A stretch of 64,000 nucleotides of DNA. Source: Corythucha ciliata (Eukaryota > Arthropoda > Insecta > Hemiptera > Tingidae). The notes under the pieces are model-generated. The model searched no databases and was not told where the DNA came from. It saw nothing but the letters and a program-made list of their open reading frames with translations. This document shows positions 35,286 through 46,800 of this stretch, piece after piece. Made by a program: the position numbers and the translations under genes. How positions within the stretch are numbered: the stretch's first letter is position 1; each line of letters starts with the position of its first letter. The stretch lies in contig CM075937.1 in the NCBI GenBank assembly GCA_038030265.1, positions 38,296,198 through 38,360,197 of the forward strand, given 5' to 3'.

Positions 35286-35703
35286 TCTTGTCTTCATTCA
35301 CTGCAGCGCCCAGCGGTTACTAGTCATATTTCCTGACTTCAGTTTTTTTTTTTTTTTTTTTAAAGCAAAACTCCTGACTTTCATTTGCCCTGACAACCCT
35401 GAAATTGGAAGAATATGCACTTTATTGAAGAGCATCGCTATAAAACTAAACACCAACAGGCGGTAATCACAGACTTGGTGACGTTCATGCTTCATGTGAA
35501 CAAATTTGCAATATGACCGCTTTGACTAAAAACATAATTTTGATATAGACTATAAAAATAAAATATATATCTAATGAGGAGAAGTGACTCCTGGAAACAT
35601 TTAGTATAAAACATGGTGGGTTTTTGATCGCGTGATTGTCAACAGTTCGTTTTCCCTCACCACTGTGAGGGAGAGAGTGTGTATGTGTGGGGCGGGTGAG
35701 AGT

Positions 35704-36554
35704 CTACAGATTAGCCGATTTTCTTCTAATTATCTTAACTAATATATCGAGGAGGGCGTGTTGAGGGATGCGACCGTCCAAAATGATCAAATCTGGACGG
35801 GACTCAAGAGCACGCTCTCTGGCGGTTATGGCGTGAGGCCAGACGACGTTATCGAAATACCCTGAAACGTCTGGTGGGTCGTAGACACGAAGGACGCGAC
35901 GCTGTCGACACGTTGCTTCGTCAAGATCCAAATATACCATGGCGTGGCACAGTTCGATAATTCGGCGGTCGGCGAACAGGAGGAACCCTTCGAGTATGAG
36001 AAGACGGAATTGTTCTTGGCTATCGTCCCTTTATTTTTCAAGAAACAAGACTTAGTAGAATATAACGGATTTTATTGTTTGAAAAAGCCTTTTCCAAGAA
36101 TACCGTCTTAAGATTTGACTGACGTCTTCAAACATCTTGTCTGTGTCGATGGAAGTGATTAACTCCCAGTTGATGTGTCCAAGACCGTCCACTACGACAT
36201 GTCTAAGTGTGCGCCCAAACGAGAGCACACACCACCACAACATGGAACAACCGGGACACGTCATGCAACAGTTCTCTTCGCTTTAATTACGGGAGTAAAT
36301 AGGAAAGGTGTGGGGTGGGGAAACGACTGGCGGTAATAACAAGCGAAACTCACCTAGGGTCATCCACCGGTAGGAAGTAGTTGTCCTGACTGATCTGTAA
36401 AGTCTCTGGGTAGATTTCCTTGAGTTTATTCGCCATTGTAGTTTTCCCTGCATTTTTATTGCGTTTATAAACGTTTTACATTGTCTACAAAGAATGGTAA
36501 ACAGAGCTCACCGCTATTTGTGCATCCCGTAATGCCAAGAATGAACCAGGGCAT
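35704..36554 (-). CDS. Nicotinamide riboside kinase (NRK1/NMRK family)
   Basis: Phosphorylates nicotinamide riboside to NMN in NAD salvage, in the cytosol (family knowledge). Exons: 36554-36512, 36447-36354, 36202-36104 and 36028-35704 (TAG); phases fit and give 186 residues, close to the usual ~190-200. Visible features are Walker A GITGCTNSGKTT at the N-terminus, ISQDNYFLP as in the NRK substrate loop, NWE..TSIDTDKM, LLILEGFLLF (the Walker B/LEGF region), RVYDPPDVSGYFD and VWP. The start MPWFILGITG is chosen because the P-loop must begin a few residues in. The ATG lies 27 nt after the stop of the upstream small membrane protein on the same strand. The 3' end is duplicated at 35037-35165. 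Confidence 0.92.
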
Positions 36555-36581
36555 GACCTTGACAATAAAATAGTGAATTCG

Positions 36582-36872
36582 TCAGCCAGTCCACAAGGCA
36601 TACACTGTAAGAGCTGACAAGCTTCCGATGAAAAATAGGCCGCACGTGCCGAAAAACAATAAATAGTATCTGCCCGGATAAAATTGTTCATCAATAATTA
36701 CTCAGCGACCAAAAGGAAGAAGGGGCAGGGGTATTATTTGAACTAACTTAACAGGTGGGAAAAAGGACGCCAAATACGGGAAAAAGACAGCGAACAAAGC
36801 CCAGACGGTGGCCAAAAGATAGGCACCGCCGAATACCGCCAGTAAAAGGCAACCGCGAGTAGTGTCGCGCAT
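36582..36872 (-). CDS. Small two-span membrane protein (70 aa), unrecognised
   Basis: Exon 1 36872-36748 and exon 2 36669-36582, with a 78-bp intron (donor GTTAGT, acceptor CGGGCAG), phase 2 on both sides. The product begins MRDTTRGCLL and has two hydrophobic spans (about residues 8-34 and 43-68) separated by FFPPVK, ending YALWTG. Layout and size recall DPM2, the membrane-stabilising subunit of dolichol-phosphate mannose synthase, but I cannot confirm that. Its ATG starts 8 nt after the stop of the AROS homologue and its stop is 27 nt before the kinase ATG. A second donor (GTTAAG, phase 0) would give a different, less membrane-like end that overlaps the kinase start. The reading chosen is inference based on phase, donor quality and hydrophobicity. 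Confidence 0.6.
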
Positions 36873-36880
36873 CAAGAATT

Positions 36881-37477
36881 TCAGTCGTCGTCCGGATCGA
36901 CGTACTCCCGTTCGAATTTGGCAAAATCCTCTTCAGTGAAAACGGTCGACTCTTCCTTGGTAGTCAGGCTTATGACGTCTTCTGACTGTTTCGTTGTTGC
37001 TTGCAGGACCTGAGATTGCAGCAAAAAAAAAAAAAAATTAAATAAAATAAAAAAAATTATCTCGTCCGTGAAAAACAAGATAAGATTCACCGACCTTCTT
37101 GGCTAATTCTTCGTTAATTGTGAAATTCCTCAAACGATTTAACTTCCTCAAATTGCTTTTAGCTCTCGACTTGCGTTTCTTGAGTTTCTTTTTGACTTGC
37201 TCGATCGAATTAACGTTCCTCCTCTGAACATCCGCCACGCCCCTCTGGTCCTTCTGCTTGGTCTTCAACTCCGATGTTTTGTTCTTTTTGCCTTATAAAA
37301 GCGAGCATATTTATTCAATGTGATTTATAGTGAACGTGCTAAAATTTCGTTCTTTACATCTTCTGGCCAATTAACTCTAAAATAAACGCGGACATACGGA
37401 TAAAACATACCTCTCACGGTGGCTTCAAATGGTGTATCACACAGTTCTAAACTTTTCTTCAGCAAGGCTGCGGACAT
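36881..37477 (-). CDS. AROS / RPS19BP1 homologue
   Basis: Homologue of active regulator of SIRT1, also called 40S ribosomal protein S19-binding protein 1, a small basic nucleolar protein linked to small-subunit assembly and SIRT1 (family knowledge). Exons: 37477-37411, 37291-37091 and 36999-36881 (TGA), about 128 residues. The N-terminus MSAALLKKSLEL matches the family start and the C-terminal block TVFTEEDFAKFEREY matches its best conserved motif. The middle is Lys/Arg-rich (KKKLKKRKSRAKS). The last splice is ambiguous: GTGAAT at 37090 to an acceptor CTGCAAG, or a weaker GTCGGT donor at 37094 to CTCAG at 37010. Both keep frame and change about two residues. It is the first of three closely spaced - strand coding sequences. 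Confidence 0.88.
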
Positions 37478-37789
37478 TATAACATTGCTGGCTTATATCT
37501 TGAAACAACAACAATTGGATGGGCCGGAAAAAATATTTTGAACACAAAAAACACCACTTTTTTTGCACTCAAAAGTAAACACGCGTCCCGTAAACGCAAG
37601 CAGAGAGGCTCCAATTTTTTTTTTCTACGTTATCACAACACGTGTGTTATCTTCAGGTTGTGCCAACATGGTGCCAACAGTAAGATGCGCGCCTTCGATT
37701 TAAATCTTCCTCTGGTTCCAGCGAGTCTGTCGACGCGACAATTTCGCTTACATAATTTAAACTGGATATTTCGCTGAATTTAAGACTAA

Positions 37790-38800
37790 AAATTGTTCAT
37801 CTCGCGGATAGTCAGCCGGGAAACTTCCAATTTCATAAGAGTTTGTCAGGCTTTGCGCAGATGAGGCCGGTGGCTAGTAGTTGTTTCACCCCCCAAAAAA
37901 ATCCCAAAATTTAGCAATTTTGCTCAAATTAAATATTAAGAGCCTAAACTTGCATTTTTGAAGAATTTAAGACCTAAAAGTCGCATTGCCGCGGATATTC
38001 GGCCATGGGACTTCCTATTTCCTGGATATATTCGTCAGGCTCCGGGCTCTGTATTGAAGCCGCCTTGCCAATGGTCACGCTAAAAAAACAAAAAACTCAA
38101 TTTCGTCGATATCCCACCAGGGGGTCAACCATGAGCTAGCGTAAAAATACCGTCAAAACGCGGTATCTATGGCGTTATAACATTATTTGTGATAGAGCGT
38201 CCTTAGTTACCGCTTGCGTTAATTTTTTAACGCTAGCCAAAAAGGACCACGGCTAGTCAAAAAGGACCACGATTGAAAGCTCACAAATATGTATCTCTAA
38301 ATGCAATCACTCGTCCATTCTTTAGAGTATTTGGTGCAGCCGGGGCCGGCTATAGCCCGTAGGGTCCGCACCCTCTAACAAAAACCCCATACTTCAATTT
38401 CCTTAAGGAAACTTATGGAAGTGAAAAGGCCGGAATCGCGTCGTCACGAAGAAAAAACAATTGCAATCTTCCAATTTCACGGGTATTTAGCCCCGAAACC
38501 ACCGTTATCTACTCTGCACTTACTTACTGCAGTTTCACAAGAATTAAGACCCGCAACTTGCAATTTCGCGGACATTACGCATGGAAACTTGTAGTTTTGC
38601 TCGATTTTGAACCCGCGAATCCCGAACTTGCAAACTCAATGCTTGGATGCTTAATGTTACAATTACGGCTATTCGTGAAGCTATATGGGCGCAGTCGGGG
38701 ATACGGCCACCGGCCGCCCTGAAGTCTCGTCGGCTCTCTATACACAAAAAAGACCCTCAAACTTGTGTATAATTTCGCTTGAATTCAGACGTAAAACTTG
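37790..38800. repeat. Type C ~30-bp repeat region
   Basis: Scattered units 'AACTTGCAATTTCGCGG' + 'ATATTCAGCC' in one orientation, interrupted by unrelated sequence (about 38110-38440). Upstream flank of the AROS gene. The short ORFs are spurious. Confidence 0.5.
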
Positions 38801-38839
38801 TGTTGTGAAGAATCCCTTTTTCACGGGATAAAAACACTA

Positions 38840-39105
38840 CCTTTGCGGCTGAAATTGAGAAAAACGTTGCATGCGGCCAAAACTGAGAAAAAACACCAAC
38901 TCGCAGGTGAAATTGACAAAAAAAAAAAAAATAATAATAAAAAATAAAACACTCATTCGAGGCTAAAATAGAGGAATTCGTCAATTTTACGGCTTAAACA
39001 GATCATAAGCGCCAATTGGCCGATATGGGGTAGAAATAATGACAATCCGTGGCTGAAATAAGGTAAAAGCCATAGGTTTTAACGCTACATAAAAATTATA
39101 TTTCT
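38840..39105 (-). repeat. Type A ~30-bp repeat array, inverted
   Basis: Units 'GGCTGAAATTGAGAAAAACG'. It runs into the inverted head repeat at 39105-39180, the mirror image of the head-plus-array order at 10868-11000. Confidence 0.6.
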
Positions 39106-39180
39106 TGTTTATCCTGTAGACCAAGGGGCCTCATAGAGTTAACCGCCCCGGGCCTCAATTGGTGTAGGTCCGCCAGTAAA
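39105..39180 (-). repeat. 'GGCGGACC' head repeat, inverted copy
   Basis: 'GGGGCCTCATAGAG' and 'CCCCGGGCCTCAATTGG' then 'GTAGGTCCGCCAGT', the reverse complement of the heads at 10868, 49848 and 58098. Confidence 0.6.
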
Positions 39181-39720
39181 TTCATTGTTAAAAATGAAAA
39201 AAAAAAAACATGGGGCTAAAATTGAAAAAAAAACAACAAAAAACACTAATTTGGGGGCGAAAATAAAAAAAACGCTAATTTGGGGGGCGAAAATAAAAAA
39301 CTTCAATTCAAGGATACATGTTAGAAAACAATTCTAAATCATGGCTGAAATTGAGAGAAATCACTATAATTGTCAAGAAACGCTACTTATTCGATTCGAA
39401 AATGGATAAGCGTTAATTTGCTGAAGAAAATGAGAAAAAATCGCAAATTTGAGGTTCATATTATAGAGGCCAATTCATGGGTGAATTTCTCAGGACAAAA
39501 ACGCTATTGTGCTGTTCTCACTTCTCATCAGGCCAATTCTCTACTACTAAAAAAAAAATGAATAATTTATTGCTAAAATAATGTGAAAAAATGGCGTCTG
39601 AAATTGAGGAAAAACGCTGATTTTGTGGCCAAATTTGAGCAAAAAAGCGCTAATTTGTGGCCGAACTGGAGCAAAAAGAGCTAATTTGTGGCTGAAATAG
39701 AGAACAACTACAAACTGCTA
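39181..39720 (-). repeat. Type A ~30-bp repeat array, inverted
   Basis: Units 'AAATTGAGGAAAAACGC' and 'TAATTTGTGGC', with A-runs. Ends just before the Harbinger element. Confidence 0.6.
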
Positions 39721-39746
39721 GAAAATGTTTGCTATTATGCTACTTA

Positions 39747-41244
39747 TGGCCGATTTCACCAAGTTGGAGTTAAAGTGTGGACTACTTAACTCTCGGAGTT
39801 AAGGGTGTCTCGAGGTTAAGAGCTTTTACTAACCTTCAGGTTAAGACTAACTCTAAGAAGGGAAACAATTTTTTGTCACTAACTCCACGTTACCCGTAAC
39901 TCGAACCTGAAATATCAGGGTTAAAAAAAAAAATCGTCAAATCCTCAGGGTAGATTTCAATCGGTCCGGTGTTGGAGTGTGGGTTAGTTAACTCTTGAAG
40001 TTTGGAGTGCCTTCGAGTTAAGAGAGCTTCCGTTTCACCACTAATTTAAAGTGAGAGTTACCAAACCCTCGGGTTTTCCTCCATACACTTTACTACGTCT
40101 AAATTTTTCATATGCGAAGAGCCTCCTCACTCAGAACTCAAATGAAGACATTTTGTCGACATTATTTCAACTTTTCCAGGAGATAATTCGAACTTGGGGG
40201 GGGGGGGCATGCTCAGGAGTAAAGACTTCAATCTGGTCGACTTTTCATAACAAAGCTTTATACAGTTATAATTTTCGGGTGAGGGACCGTATGATCACTG
40301 AAATTTATTTCTGTTCATTTCAAGCCGTATTTCTTCACCAGTCCTGGATTTAAAGGTCTCATATAAATCCGCACAAAATTCCGCACGTGTGTACGATCTT
40401 CCTTTCCTACATAAGTCAACGATAGAGAGTGCATTTTCAAGGTGAAATTCTACGTGGATTTTACAGTTGCAGTGCAGAGGCATTGAAATCCAGGATTGGT
40501 ACAGAAATGAGGCGATAATTTACGTAACGCGGAGTACTACCCCTTAAACGAAAGCTTAATAATGTTCGAAAATAATGTGGCTGGAATATGAAAATATATG
40601 CCTTACCTTTCTGAAGGTGGAGTGATTTCACCTTCAATCATTTCCAAGACTGACCTGAAGGTTGCTTTTGACACACGAAAACGGGTTTTGAAATCAATCT
40701 CGTCATAGTAATTTAGGTAGCTGATTCTCTTCTTGAATACCCTTGGTCGTCTTTGCAGCTGAATTATCATTTGTATGTCATCGTTGTCATCATCGTTTAA
40801 TAATTCGAACGCAAATGAACGATGTTCCATTCTCACTCTTTTTACACGGGTTTTTTAAACAGTTATTTTCAAGGAAGAACTAAAAATATGCTTCACCGAA
40901 AAAGTATGCTTTTGGTCAGAAACAAGGTTATGTCCGAGTCAACGATTTATTCCCTAGAAAAAGTAGAGAATAAGATCTGGGAGTTAACCACCCTGGTAAC
41001 CCGAAGGTTAAGCCAAATTCCGAGTGGTGAAACACATTTTTTCAAAAAACTCGGAGTTACCCGTAACTCAAACTCTAACTTTCGATGATAAAACTCACCA
41101 ACAGGGTTAAGCAGGGGTTAAGAGACGAAGTTCCTATTATTAACCCTAAGATTAATGCTAACTCGAAGTGGTGAAACGGTTTTTTTTCACTAACTCTGAG
41201 ATAACCCTAACTCGAACCTTAACTCTCAGTGGTGAAATCGGCCA
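39747..41244. mobile_element. PIF/Harbinger-type DNA transposon remnant
   Basis: The ends TGGCCGATTTCACCA (left) and TGGTGAAATCGGCCA (right) are inverted repeats 1.5 kb apart. Subterminal regions on both sides are rich in 'GAGTTAA' / 'TTAACTC' and 'TAACTCGAACCT' words. The adjacent trinucleotides are TTA and TTG, compatible with a decayed 3-bp target duplication. Inside lies a HARBI1-like exon on -. The rest of the transposase is not recognisable, so the copy is probably defective. Confidence 0.65.
40607..40836 (-). pseudogene. HARBI1-like transposase, N-terminal exon fragment
   Basis: Reads MEHRSFAFELLNDDDNDD, then RISYLNYYDEIDFKTRFRVS and SVLEMIEGEI, the typical N-terminal helix region of PIF/Harbinger nucleases. 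It ends at a donor (AG|GTAAGG). The catalytic DDE nuclease exons are not seen downstream in the element, so function is unlikely. Confidence 0.6.
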
Positions 41245-41249
41245 TTGGC

Positions 41250-41390
41250 AACTTAGGTTAGGGTAAACGCTATTTCGCGGCTAAAATTGAGAAAAATAGC
41301 TAATTCGTGGTTAAAATTGAGATAATTAGCGCTGATTCATGGCTTTGTAAAAGTGAACAAATCGCTATAACTCGCGTCTAAAATGAAAGG
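41250..41390 (-). repeat. Type A ~30-bp units, inverted
   Basis: About four units 'GCTAAAATTGAGAAAAATAGC'-like. The stretch 41390-41710 that follows has no recognised feature except a probable poly(A) region (TTTATT on +, about 41427) for the next gene. Confidence 0.5.
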
Positions 41391-41710
41391 GGCGCCGAGG
41401 TCAGGCCATTTTTCCATCTATTCTATTTATTTATTTGCGAACGGATAGTTCGCAACCAGCACGGATTTGCTCACAGGGAAGGGGTGGAGGCGCTTAAATA
41501 AGAGTGGAAACTCGCGATTTTAGGTCCTTAAGTAGTGATGACTTTTAGTTTTCATTATTATTTCAGTGATTTTAAACAATCCATACCTAATTTAAACTGA
41601 TTCCACAGTTCGTAAAATATCACATTTCAAGGAGCGACGATGTGACATTAAAGTCTTTACATTTAAAGCTATTGGTTCGTTGATGGTGGCAATAAATATT
41701 TTCAAAAAAT

Positions 41711-42113
41711 TTAACGATGTCGCTTGGGTTGTTCAGCATTTCGGTTGCGAAGAATTTGTTCCGCGTTCAAAAGCCAAAATGGTTTTCTCTCGGCGGGCCA
41801 TTGCTGAGCACGAATGGCGATGTCCGGGTCGCTCACTTGTTGAACATCATTCGGAACGTTTCCAAATCTCGACGCTCTATTAGTTATTGAGATAAAAGAA
41901 ACATTCAGAATTAAATAAATAATGTCAGGAGCTGGATGACGCGGAAATAATAACTTACAGAGCGCCGGACGATGATGAGGCAGGTGCCGCCTCTGATTGA
42001 GAGTAATCCTTGGGCAGAGGGTACGGTTGCCGAGATGCGTACGATGGTCTCAATTGAGCATTCCCGGTGGCGACGAGTGCCAGTAAAATTACGGCTGCTT
42101 CTTTTACGAACAT
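41711..42113 (-). CDS. Small secreted peptide or prohormone-like precursor
   Basis: Two coding exons, 42113-41959 and 41876-41711 (TAA), phase 2 junction with donor GTAAGT, about 106 residues. A signal peptide is clear (MFVKEAAVILLALVATGNAQ). The mature part begins LRPSYASRQPYPLPKD, has a Ser/Ala stretch, then ASRFGNVPNDVQQ, and ends with KPFWLLNAEQILRNR and a basic tail EQPKRHR. There are no cysteines after the signal. The single-domain layout with basic residues near the end resembles neuropeptide precursors, but I do not recognise the family. The in-frame ATG 33 nt upstream (42146) would put charged residues before the signal, so the inner ATG is preferred. Confidence 0.7.
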
Positions 42114-43535
42114 TTTGAACGATGTATCTTCGGAAATAGAAAACAAATTAATTAAAAAATATTCGCTTTGATGATGGAAAATTATCCCAGTATGTAGTTT
42201 TCTATGACATTATTTATACGAACTATGATTAGGTACCATTATTAACAATGTGAATTAAATCCCGAAATAAGGGTAAAACCACCCGAAGAATTAATAAATG
42301 AGCGCGCGGAGCGCAATAAAGAAATTACCTTTTTGATTGATTCAAGTCGACTGCCCGTTCACTCAAACTGATCTGAGGATTTAATCCCCGGGGATCTTCG
42401 TCTCAATAAAAAGAACAATCCCCCCCCTCCGAATTATCTCGAATTTCGCAGATTCTCCAGGGAGTGTTTGTCTTCAGTGTATATAGAAACCCACATAGGT
42501 AACGGAGTCATCAAACAAGATTTAAACGCCTCACTGGGTTTTTACGTCCTTGGCAAAGCCCCTTCTCTCACCATATCGTCATTTACAACTTCTCTTCCAA
42601 GCACTATAATTGCGTTTAAGTTCTCAAATCCTTTTGTTATTTATTCCCTTTCTATTCAAGTTTTTCTTGTCGTTTTTTATTGGCGGTGATTTATCGGGTC
42701 CCAGAAGCGAGTGTTATGAGGAATTCCCCCTAAGTCACCAGAAAACCTTAATTTTCCGCGAAACTTGCCCTTTTACCCCCTTTTTTAAAAGTTGTTTTTT
42801 TTATTAATCGAGGAATAAGAAAACTTGCGTTGCTCAAGATTGGAAAGGAATGACAGAACTAGCCGTTGGAATTCCACGAAGATAGTAATCTCCTTTTTAC
42901 CAACTCACGTTACTGAATTAATTTTCTGGGAAAAAGCAATTACCGCGAATGATTAAAAGATTGTTGAAAGCCATCCAAGACGTAGCCAAATCAATAAAAT
43001 CCTGTATGGAAATAAAATACGGTCGTTTTTCCCATTCGCACATATAAGAAATCGCTCGTCGTTTCGGAGAAAGTTTCCGGACAATTTTTTTTTACTTCCT
43101 TCGTAATACACTCACTCCCTTGCGTAAGTGTTGTGAATTTACACAATTTCTATAAAATAGATTAGCATTCCACATCACTCATAACATTGACGTTGAAAAA
43201 TTTAAACTTAAGTTGGCGGGGCAGGGGGGATCCGTACGTTTCCCTCAACAAACCGAAATCGCGAAGTAGGAGAGGACTTATTCAAATACGTCTAATCTCA
43301 GTGAGATTCTACAGAACGGTATTATTCAGTGGCGGTGAGTGGCCTCCGAATCTAGGGGGGGGGGGGTGTTCATAGAAGGGCTCCTTTTCTGCTCTTTCGT
43401 ATAGGTAGGTAGTTTGGCTCACAAATTTTGAAAAAAAAAAATCAATTTCTAGCAAACTTGTAATTTCTCTAAAATTAGGTTCAAATTAAACTGCTAAGTT
43501 ACGAGCGCCCACCCCACTATAAAAACAGAAGCCCA
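42114..43535. other. Upstream region, nothing recognised
   Basis: Flank of the peptide gene. AT-rich, no repeat units, no coding stretch that I can support. G/C runs occur near 42421 and 43357. Confidence 0.3.
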
Positions 43536-43539
43536 TGAA

Positions 43540-43660
43540 ACTTGCGGTTTGACTGAAATTTGGACGTGAAACTTGCAATATCGCAAATATTCAGCTAGGA
43601 AACTTCCAATTTCACGGATACGAAATGCTGCAACTTTGCGACTATTTGTCGGACTTTGAG
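43540..43660. repeat. Type C ~30-bp units
   Basis: Three to four units containing 'GAAACTTGCAATATCGC' and 'ATATTCAGC'. Confidence 0.5.
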
Positions 43661-43800
43661 CGCTGTCGTAGTTCGGATTACGTTACCACTGTTAGGGAGT
43701 AAGCGGTTTGACTTACGAGGAGGAGAGCGAAGGGAGTTCCAGCTAGCAGCTACCAGAGAGGAGGAGGCACACTTGAATAAGCTTAAAATATCGAGATACC

Positions 43801-46800
43801 TTTTTTTTTTTTTTGGGGGGTGCCGTCCCGGCCAAGCCGAGCCCGGCGACGCCAAGGCCACCAATTGGGCCCCTACGCCATACCCAACGGGTCCCGGACT
43901 CGGAGGGGCTAGCACGGCTCCTCAAACCTCCTCACTCTCCCCAGAAAATCCAGTACTCGGACCCCTTGAGTCCTGGAAAATTCTAGGTCGGTCAACCTGT
44001 CCCTCCCAAATATTGCAAACCTCGCTGCCGCAAACCCCTCACACTCTCTCACTAAATGACCCGTTGTCTCCTCCTCCACTCCACACCTCTCACATGTGGG
44101 ATCCCCTATTAGCCCCATCATGTGCAAGTGTCTCTGAACTGCAAAGTGCCCGGTAAATATTCCCACTATCTTTCTAGTTTGCTTTCGCCCTAACCCTACC
44201 AGCCACTTTGTCGTGTTGGCATCATACCTTTTAATGCCCTCTTTCGCTTGTCTGCAGTGATCCTCTGCTTCCCATCGTGCCTGGGCTTCAGCTTTCGCCC
44301 AACCCCGAATTTCACTGAGTCCTACTTCCCTTGCTATCCCCACCACCGGTTCTGGGCCGACATACTCTGTCATGGCCCCCGTCTTAGCCAGCTTGTCTGC
44401 TCTCTCATTCCCCGGGATGCCAGCATGGCCTGGTACCCACCCCAATGTAACCGTGTTACCCTCCGTCAGCAGTGCCGATATACTGGCTCTACAGCCCCCC
44501 ACCGCCCCCGACTTGACCACCGGCCTGGAAATGGCCCCGAGGGCGGCTCGGCTGTCCGAGTATATCGTTATTTGCTTATCTGTCACACCTTTCCGTCTCA
44601 GTTCGATTGCACAAGCCTCTATGGCCGCAACCTCCGCCTGGAACACCGTCGCATATTTCCCCAGCGTCAGGCTCTCTTCCACCCCCATTCCGGGGATGTA
44701 TATGCCTGACCCCGCCTTCCCTTTCCCGGTTCCAATTTTTGAACCGTCCGTAAAACACTTAATCTCATCTGTATCCCCCCCTTGCCCGGTCTCCCGGGAT
44801 AGTTTGACCCCGATCGTCTTTCCAAAGTCCCCTTGTTTAACCATTTGGTCCGATCTCATGCCCGTGGACGGTGCCACTCTGCGCATGTGTTCTCGTATCC
44901 CCCCCTTTCCTACCTCCCCTGACATACAGTCCAATCTGTATACCGTTTCCATAGCCCGTGCCTGCAGTTCAAGGCTTAAGGGTTTTAGTCCTAGCATTAC
45001 CTCCATCGGTCTTGTTGGTGTCGTTCTGAACGCCCCTAGGGTCGCCAGACAGGCCAGCCTTTGCACTCTGTCCAGTTTAGCTGCGTTTCCCTTTTTATTC
45101 GCCGCCCTCCACCAAACCATGGCCCCGTAAAGGATCCTTGGTCGGATAATCCCCGTGTACAACCATAGGGTCATTTTGGGGTTCAGGCCCCATGTTTTCC
45201 CCACCACCCTTCTCACCTGACAAAAGGTGCCCATCGCCTTTTGATAAGTTTCCCTTATGTGCTTCTCCCAGCTCAGTCGATGATCTAGCCACACCCCTAA
45301 ATACTTAACTTCCGTTGTTAACTCCACCTCCTTACCCCCAATCTGTAGAGTCTGAAGCCCCTGCCTGTTCCTCTTGTGGGTGAACAGACACAGCTTCACT
45401 TTGCTCGGGTTAATGGTTAACCCTCTTGGCTCGCACCATTCCTCCACTATACCAATCGCCTGCCTCATGAGTTCAAAAAGTGTCGACAATACCTTTCCTC
45501 TCACCACGATGGCTCCATCATCCGCAAAAAACTGCATATAGAAGCCATTTTCCTCCATTAATCTAATTAGTTCGTCTACCACTATTATCCATAAGAGGGG
45601 CGAGAGGCTAGACCCCTGCGGGGTTCCTCTCTTTGCCCTCCTTTCTACCGTTTCTCCCCCTAACTCCGCCCTAATCCACCTATGCCTCAAAGCATGACTG
45701 ATCCATCTAACTACCATTGGGTTCACCCGAAAGGTTTTCAGAGCCTCCACTATACACTGAAAAGTGACCTGGTTGAATGCTCCCTCTATGTCCAGGAACA
45801 AAACCAATGCGTATTCTTTTTGGGCTATGGTGTCCTCCAGCTTCCCTACCAGCTCTTGCAACGCCGACTCTGTCGATTTCCCCGCTATGTAAGCATGCTG
45901 CCTCGGGTGATATGGTCTACTTTTACCTATGCCCTCCCGAATATACCCGTCTAGCGTCTTCTCCATCAACCTCATCATTACCGAACTTAAACTTATGGGC
46001 CTAAAGTTTCCGGCCCTATCATGCTTCCCTCCACCTTTAGGTATGAACGTTACTCTCACTCTTTTCCATGGCGTTGGTACTTGCCCCGTCGCCAGAGATG
46101 TGACGAAGAGTCTCCTTATCCTTTCCTGCGTTCGTCCTCCAGTCCTCTGCAGCATGCATGGGTATACCCCGTCGATTCCCGGTGCTTTATATTGGCCCAT
46201 CGACTTTAGGGCCCATCTGAAGCGCTCTCTATTAATAATAGCGTCGCTCTCCTTCATCGCTCCTTCATGTTCCGCTCTATGCTGGCTGGGCACAACCTCC
46301 TCCTCCTCACAACCTGGAAAATGCGCGCTTAATAACGACTCCAAAATTTCCCTACTTTCTACCACTACTTCACCTGACGGCTCAATAATTGTGCCTAGAA
46401 GTTGCCGGCTATCCTCCTTTACTATGCGGTTAAGTCTCGCCGCCTCCCGCGTGCTCGCCACCTCTTCGCAAAAGCTCCTCCACGACTTCCTCTTCTCTCT
46501 CCGAATCGCACTTTTATACTCTTTCCGCGCCCGGTGATACGCCTCCCATTCCTCCTCTCCATCCGTTCTCTTAGCCGCGCTCAACGACGAGTTCATCCTC
46601 CGCTTCTTTTCTTTAAGGTGGGCGTTCCACCACACCGCTCCCCTTTCTTTGGCCCTTCTTTCGGGACACGCCGCCTGAAAAGCCAAAGTTATAATTTCTC
46701 TTATCTCCTTCTCCTCTTCATCTAAAGTGTTTCTGGATACTTCTCCCGTTGCTTCTCCTACCATCCTCTCGAATTTCTCCCAGTCCGTTCTTCTCGGATT

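Noticed and set aside
36485..36694. - strand ORF with MPCGLADEFTILL
   Set aside because: It is the wrong frame through the membrane-protein exon 2 and the kinase start.
44248..46537. Long + strand ORFs (up to 252 aa)
   Set aside because: They are antisense shadows of the retrotransposon RT/RNase H frame.
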